DNA of 64,000 bases from JBMOKU01 sp049324315. Its GTDB lineage: Bacteria; Bacillota; Clostridia; Peptostreptococcales; Thermotaleaceae. This document shows positions 60,049-64,000 of this stretch, one piece after another. The position numbers were made by a program, and so were the translations under genes. How positions within the stretch are numbered: the first letter of the stretch is position 1; each line of letters opens with the position of its first letter. The notes under the pieces are model-generated. The model saw nothing but the letters and a program-made list of their open reading frames with translations, was not told the origin of the DNA and did no database searches. The DNA lies in contig JBMOKU010000033.1 in NCBI GenBank assembly GCA_049324315.1, positions 186,001-250,000 on the forward strand, read 5' to 3'.

Positions 60049-61704
60049 CTATTCATTGGGAATGCTTAGTTTTCTTATCCTATATTGCAAGTTCTGCCGA
60101 CTCATACCCAATGCTTTTGCACTATGGGTAATATTTCCTCTATATCGAACAAGGGTGTTTCGAATAATTTCTTTCTCTACCGCTTCCATTTGTTCTTCAA
60201 AGGTACCTATACCGGTAAGCGTTGGGTTTTGCAGGATAACCCTTTCTTTCTTCCTATGGGTAACACTTTTAAGGGACTGCAAATAGTCCGGCAGATTTTC
60301 CAATGACACAAGCTCTGTATTTTCCAGAGCATGATTGAATGCATACTCTACCACATGCTGAAGCTCCCTTACATTTCCTGGCCAATCAAATTGCATAAAT
60401 ATGTCAACAACACTTTCAGAAAAACGAGCTTGCTTCCTACCATATTTTTTGCACAATTCATCCAAAAAGTGCTGCGCAAGGATAGGTATATCTTCTTTTC
60501 TTTCTTGTAAAGAAGGAACTTCCATTTTAATCGTAGATATTCTGTAGTAAAAGTCCTTACGGAGTTTTTGCTGTTCTATTAGCTCAATCGTATCTTCGTT
60601 GACTGCAGCAATGATCCGTACATCGCACCGGATTTCTTGACTACCGCCCACTCGCTGAAAGCGCTTTTCCTGCAATACTCTCAAAAGCTTTGCTTGCATC
60701 TCTGGGATAATAGAGTTTACTTCATCTAAAAATAAAGTCCCTCCATTTGCCATTTCAAATAACCCCTGTTTAGCAATACTTCCTGTAAATGCACCTTTTT
60801 CTGTCCCAAAGAATGTACTCTCAAAGAGGTTGTGGGGTATGGCACTACAGTTGATCCCTATAAACGGTTTATATCGTCTGTGACCAAAGGAATGTATCCC
60901 CTGGGCAATAAGCTCTTTCCCTGTCCCGGTAGCTCCAGCAATCATGATGCTCGAATCCGTCAGCGATACTTTCTTAGCAAAATGAATAATATCTTTCATA
61001 TGCGCTGACTGATGTATGATATCGTCAAAAGTATATAAATGTCTTTTATGCTTCGATTGTTGATCTTCTAAATATGCTTCACTATTAAATGATTTATTCT
61101 TTATTTGCTTCAAAAGTGACAAATCGCTCTCAAAAACAACTGCCCCATATACCTTTCCATCTATTACTAACGGATAACCCGTGTTAATGGTCGTTAGTGT
61201 TTTACCCGTTGTCATTTTAAAACGATCACATCGGTTGATAACAGGTTCTTGTGTTCTTAGCACGGTCAGGACAGTACTGGACTCTTCTTTAAGATCATAC
61301 AGGTCCAGTACATGCTTGCCCTTAAAATCATCAGCCTTGAAGTACTCTAGCTTCTCACTGGCAGGATTGGCATGTAAAAAGTATCCGTTCCGATCATAAA
61401 TCTGAATCCCTTCCTCTACACGCATGATCGTTTGTTCAAGAAACTCAAGCAAAACACCATTGCGACTCAAATACAGGGTTCCACCTCCAGCATCCTCTAT
61501 CCACTGATATTTGAAAAAATGTCCTTGTATTTCTACGACGCCTTCATCAACTTTGTTATTTATTCCCAGCACATAGTCTATTTTTTGGCCAATTAGATGA
61601 TCTCTTGTTTCATGATTAAACCATTCTTTACTTGAACCAATACAATGCACTTCTTTTACCTGGAGATCCAAGTCAATTTTAATAATTAAATCAACTATAG
61701 CCAT
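60049..61704 (-). CDS. Sigma-54-dependent transcriptional activator (PAS, AAA+, Fis-type HTH)
   Basis: The protein of about 551 residues has an N-terminal sensory region with a PAS fold (about 85-200: MRVEEGIQIYDRNGYFLHANPA). The AAA+ domain has Walker A GATGTGKE (257-264), the sigma-54 contact loop GAFTGS (304-309; usual form GAFTGA), Walker B GGTLFLDEV (about 321-329) and the FDWPGNVREL segment. A Fis-like HTH closes the protein (HSAKALGMSRQNLQYRIRKL). This is the RocR/BkdR layout. It lies directly upstream of the BCCT-lyase operon and almost surely activates it. ATG at 61704 follows GGAGGAG; a longer frame starting at 61743 is less supported. Confidence 0.95.
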   Translation of the reverse strand: MAIVDLIIKIDLDLQVKEVHCIGSSKEWFNHETRDHLIGQKIDYVLGINNKVDEGVVEIQGHFFKYQWIEDAGGGTLYLSRNGVLLEFLEQTIMRVEEGIQIYDRNGYFLHANPASEKLEYFKADDFKGKHVLDLYDLKEESSTVLTVLRTQEPVINRCDRFKMTTGKTLTTINTGYPLVIDGKVYGAVVFESDLSLLKQIKNKSFNSEAYLEDQQSKHKRHLYTFDDIIHQSAHMKDIIHFAKKVSLTDSSIMIAGATGTGKELIAQGIHSFGHRRYKPFIGINCSAIPHNLFESTFFGTEKGAFTGSIAKQGLFEMANGGTLFLDEVNSIIPEMQAKLLRVLQEKRFQRVGGSQEIRCDVRIIAAVNEDTIELIEQQKLRKDFYYRISTIKMEVPSLQERKEDIPILAQHFLDELCKKYGRKQARFSESVVDIFMQFDWPGNVRELQHVVEYAFNHALENTELVSLENLPDYLQSLKSVTHRKKERVILQNPTLTGIGTFEEQMEAVEKEIIRNTLVRYRGNITHSAKALGMSRQNLQYRIRKLSIPNE

Positions 61705-61880
61705 TGTTCTCCTCCGTTTATCTTCACCCACATTTTGAATCAAATTCGTCGACCAATCTGTTTTTACTGGTATAATGCTCTTTTCCGTCTGCTTTTATAT
61801 TTGATTATCGATATTATATAGCAGTTTTTCCATACATGCAATGTGCCTAGTAGACGTAAACATTTAAATTTGTGCTATAT
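61705..61880. other. Upstream region of the sigma-54 activator gene
   Basis: About 175 bp, AT-rich, with GGAGGAG next to the activator start. I see no clear promoter or gene. Confidence 0.3.
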
Positions 61881-61921
61881 AAAAAAGTCTTCCATTGAAA
61901 GATTTAAAGGAAGACTTTTTT
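61881..61921. terminator. Intrinsic terminator
   Basis: AAAAAAGTCTTCC and GGAAGACTTTTTT form a 13-bp perfect stem, able to work in both directions. Confidence 0.75.
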
Positions 61922-61991
61922 GAAACACATAACGAAAATTATGAAGCTATCCACAATTTTTTAATGTTCATAATTTCCTATGTGTTATAAA
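61922..61991. repeat. Dispersed palindromic repeat, copy B
   Basis: AACACATAACGAAAATTATGAA at the left and TTCATAATTTCCTATGTGTT at the right form an imperfect palindrome. Its reverse complement matches 44420-44488 along the whole length. It sits between two terminators, so in this copy it is unlikely to be a leader. Confidence 0.65.
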
Positions 61992-61992
61992 A

Positions 61993-62033
61993 AAACAACC
62001 TCTGATTCCCAGCAATGGGTTTCGAGGTTGTTT
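61993..62033 (-). terminator. Terminator of the zinc-ribbon protein gene
   Basis: AAACAACCTC and GAGGTTGTTT form a 10-bp stem with a partly paired loop (CCCAGCAATGGG), 17 bp past the stop codon. Confidence 0.75.
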
Positions 62034-62049
62034 CATTATCTCTTAACAC

Positions 62050-62295
62050 TTATAAAATCTTTTGTAACTTTACGGATTCGAAAGGTTTAATCACTTTCTG
62101 CTTCCCTTCGTCCACATATAAAATATGTACCATGTCATTCTTAACATTCATCACTCTACCCTTAAGCTTTGTTCCAATTACGTTCACCGGCGCATTTCTC
62201 ACAAGCGCCTTAATGTTTTGTGATTGACAGAAACTACATCCTTCATTAAAGCTAGCGATTCTTCTACAATCAACGCAGTAATTAAGATTTTCCAT
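62050..62295 (-). CDS. Small zinc-ribbon protein of unknown function
   Basis: The 81-residue protein begins MENLNYCVDCRRIASF and has CVDC and CSFC, a four-cysteine zinc-ribbon pair spaced 14 residues, then a beta-rich SH3-like part (GTKLKGRVMNVKNDMVHILY). Such small proteins often bind nucleic acid, but I cannot name the family. ATG at 62295 follows GGGGGGC with six bases spacing. Own terminator; monocistronic. Confidence 0.6.
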   Translation of the reverse strand: MENLNYCVDCRRIASFNEGCSFCQSQNIKALVRNAPVNVIGTKLKGRVMNVKNDMVHILYVDEGKQKVIKPFESVKLQKIL

Positions 62296-62514
62296 ACACA
62301 TGCCCCCCAATTTTCCGTAATATTCACTGCTGCATGGCGTGTTTTAAAATCTTTCACAGCCATAGTATTTATATTATAGAAAATTTAGAAAATTCCTCCT
62401 TGTCTGTAAAATTTTTTATAGTTCTTCACATCTCACAATCTGAGTTTTTCTATGCTTCATTTTCTTATGAGGTATATATAATCATAATTCACAGAATCTC
62501 CATAACATATTTTT

Positions 62515-63294
62515 TCAAAGTATAGACTCAACTAACTGCTTGGTATATCCATGCTTAGGATGATTGATTATTTCATCTCTTTCACCAATCTCCACGATTT
62601 TCCCGTTGTGCATTACTGCAATCCGATCACACATATGCTGAACAACTTTCAAATCATGGGAGATAAACAAGTATGTCAGATCTAGTTCATCTTTTAATTT
62701 CAACAGAAGATTCAGTATTTGTCCTTGAACCGAAACATCTAAGGCAGAAACCGGCTCATCACATACGATAAATTTAGGTCTTGAAGCAATGGCTCTTGCG
62801 ATGCCGATCCTTTGTCTTTGTCCTCCACTTAATTGGTGGGGAAATTTGCTAATTTCCTTTTCTGATAACCCTACGAGGTATAGAAGTCTGGTTATCTCCG
62901 TGGAAAGTTCCTCTTCGGGCACTATTTTGTGGAGCTTTAAGGGTTCCATGATGAGTTCACCAATCGTCATCTTTGGATCTAACGCTCCTTGGGTAAGCTG
63001 AAAAATTATCTGGATGTCCTTTCTAAGCTTCCTCATGTAAACTTCATCTATGTCAGTAATATCGATGCCATCAAAAACAATCGTTCCATCGTCGTTTTTT
63101 AGAAGCTTTAAAATAAGATTTCCCGTGGTTGTCTTGCCACTGCCGCTCTCCCCTATCAGTCCCAGGGTTTCTCCCTTTTGAATTGAAAAATCTATATGAT
63201 CAACAGCCTTAATCGTTATTTTAGGAGAGAAGACACTTTTCTTTATGACAAAATGCTTCGATAAATTATTGACACGAAGTAAATCCTTACTCAT
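62515..63294 (-). CDS. Oligopeptide-type ABC transporter ATP-binding protein (OppF/DppF-like)
   Basis: The 259-residue ATPase has Walker A GESGSGKTT, Q-loop IIFQLTQGALDP, signature LSGGQRQR, Walker B FIVCDEPVSALD and H-loop FISHD. The spacing and PVSALDVSVQGQI match peptide/nickel-type importers. It lacks the C-terminal oligopeptide-binding extension of about 70 residues that full-length OppF usually has, so the protein is on the short side. It pairs with the upstream ATPase (63324) in one operon. ATG at 63294 follows GGGTGG. Confidence 0.92.
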   Translation of the reverse strand: MSKDLLRVNNLSKHFVIKKSVFSPKITIKAVDHIDFSIQKGETLGLIGESGSGKTTTGNLILKLLKNDDGTIVFDGIDITDIDEVYMRKLRKDIQIIFQLTQGALDPKMTIGELIMEPLKLHKIVPEEELSTEITRLLYLVGLSEKEISKFPHQLSGGQRQRIGIARAIASRPKFIVCDEPVSALDVSVQGQILNLLLKLKDELDLTYLFISHDLKVVQHMCDRIAVMHNGKIVEIGERDEIINHPKHGYTKQLVESIL

Positions 63295-63323
63295 ATAAAC
63301 CACCCTTTATTTATCACGCTGTT

Positions 63324-64000
63324 CTAGTCTTCTATAACGTTAACACATCTTACGCTTCTGTTATGATATTCCACCATAGGCGGGATACTCTCCGAACATT
63401 CTTTTGTTTTCTTTTTACACCTTTCGTAAAAAGGGCATTCATTTCTAAATTCATAGGGATGTGGCGGTCTTCCATCTAATGCATATAATACAGTGTCCAT
63501 ATTATATAGAGAATCCACACATTTTAATAATTCCTCCGTATATGGATGTAATGGATTTTCTAAAATATCCTCCATGTCTCCTTGCTCCATCACCAATCCA
63601 CCATACATGATCGTTATCTTGTTGCAGAGGTACTTCACAACATCAAAATCGTGGGTTATGATGATGATCGATGTTCCGTACTTTTGATTGATAGATTCAA
63701 GAAGCCCTAATATTTTCTTTCTTAAAGAAGCATCTATAGCGCTGGTAGGTTCATCTGCTATGAGTAATTTGGGACTACATACAATCCCCATGGCAATCAT
63801 GATCCGCTGGCATTGCCCTCCACTAAGCTGAAAAGGATACATGTTATAGATTATATCTGCTGTATCCAGCCCCACGTCCTTCATAACCTCAATGACTTTT
63901 TCCCGCGATGCGCTCATCCCATGTATTTTTAACGCCTCTTCAATCTGTTTCCCTACTCTTTGATAGGGATTAAGGGACTCCGTAGGATTCTGAAAAATAT
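63324..64000 (-). CDS. Oligopeptide-type ABC transporter ATP-binding protein (OppD/DppD-like), 5' end outside window
   Basis: The visible 225 codons cover the Q-loop (FQNPTESLNPYQRVG, at the window edge), signature LSGGQCQR, Walker B LLIADEPTSAIDA and H-loop IITHD. The C-terminal oligopeptide extension is present, with CPFYERC and further cysteines, as in OppD (possible 4Fe-4S or zinc site). Walker A lies beyond 64000. The first ATG seen, at 63917, is internal. Permease and binding-protein genes are presumably further right. Confidence 0.92.
   Translation of the reverse strand, partial: IFQNPTESLNPYQRVGKQIEEALKIHGMSASREKVIEVMKDVGLDTADIIYNMYPFQLSGGQCQRIMIAMGIVCSPKLLIADEPTSAIDASLRKKILGLLESINQKYGTSIIIITHDFDVVKYLCNKITIMYGGLVMEQGDMEDILENPLHPYTEELLKCVDSLYNMDTVLYALDGRPPHPYEFRNECPFYERCKKKTKECSESIPPMVEYHNRSVRCVNVIED

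Noticed and set aside
1..64000. CRISPR array, tRNA, rRNA or prophage
   Set aside because: No regularly spaced direct repeats, cloverleaf sequences, rRNA blocks or phage structural genes were seen by eye.

Overview
The window is AT-rich and packed on both strands. Strong GGAGG-type ribosome binding sites, frequent TTG/GTG starts, T-tailed hairpin terminators, a CIRCE operator, CcpA-type cre sites and sigma-A promoters all point to an anaerobic, low-GC Gram-positive of the class Clostridia. The protein set fits this: MocR regulators, immune-inhibitor-A protease, ornithine-racemase-like enzymes and several chemoreceptors. I cannot name the genus from sequence alone. No tRNA, rRNA or CRISPR array was seen.

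Layout. 0-5 kb: 5' part of an M29 aminopeptidase, a small inverted-repeat element (MITE), a SulP transporter, a DUF4392 gene behind a structured attenuator-like leader, a DUF3870 gene and a metallophosphoesterase. 5-11.4 kb: gltB-gltD glutamate synthase with an unusually long structured leader. 11.5-14 kb: a secreted M6 (InhA-type) protease. 14.4-23.1 kb: a pectin/oligogalacturonide locus (GH4, AraC regulator, GH28, ABC sugar importer, GH105) with cre sites. 23.3-31.4 kb: housekeeping and transport genes (msrA, EamA, thiol-redox protein, exonuclease III, YeiH/LysR pair) and a MocR/class-III aminotransferase pair followed by a gene remnant. 31.4-33.1 kb: a TnpB-only IS200/IS605-type element with a probable omega-RNA. 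33.3-37.6 kb: peroxiredoxin, htpG under CIRCE, and a chemoreceptor. 37.8-44.4 kb: a MoxR/DUF58/DUF4129/DUF4350 cluster with RDD and SpoIIM-like membrane proteins. 44.4-51.5 kb: two ornithine/alanine-racemase-like paralogs plus the remnant of a third, a MocR regulator, a chemoreceptor with its sensor domain at the C-terminus, and a DUF6920-type protein. 51.9-56 kb: an MBL-fold hydrolase, a chemoreceptor remnant, a type-II NADH dehydrogenase fused to a DoxX-like membrane domain, and an AraC/GyrI regulator. 56.2-61.7 kb: the most interesting locus. 62-64 kb: a small zinc-ribbon protein and two ATPases of an oligopeptide-type ABC importer, the last cut by the window edge.

Most notable system (56.2-61.7 kb). 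A BCCT (betaine-type) transporter, a histidine-ammonia-lyase-fold enzyme and a small two-helix membrane protein form one operon. It has a clean -24/-12 sigma-54 promoter, and the adjacent gene encodes a PAS/AAA+/Fis sigma-54 activator. Two near-identical 15-bp palindromes lie about 120 and 205 bp upstream of the start site, where enhancers belong. The lyase lacks the Ala-Ser-Gly triad that forms the MIO cofactor of real histidine ammonia-lyases, and two other HAL active-site residues are replaced. Together with a betaine carrier this suggests ergothionase-type chemistry (trimethylamine elimination from ergothioneine or a related histidine betaine) rather than histidine catabolism. The fold, promoter and palindromes are seen in the sequence; the substrate is inferred.

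The pectin locus also reads as a unit. Exo-acting GH28 and GH105 would trim galacturonan and unsaturated galacturonides, the SBP/permease pair would import the products, and a GH4 enzyme with the CHEV motif would split galacturonides inside the cell. Local AraC control and carbon catabolite repression are likely. No ABC ATPase is encoded there, so a shared ATPase elsewhere is expected.
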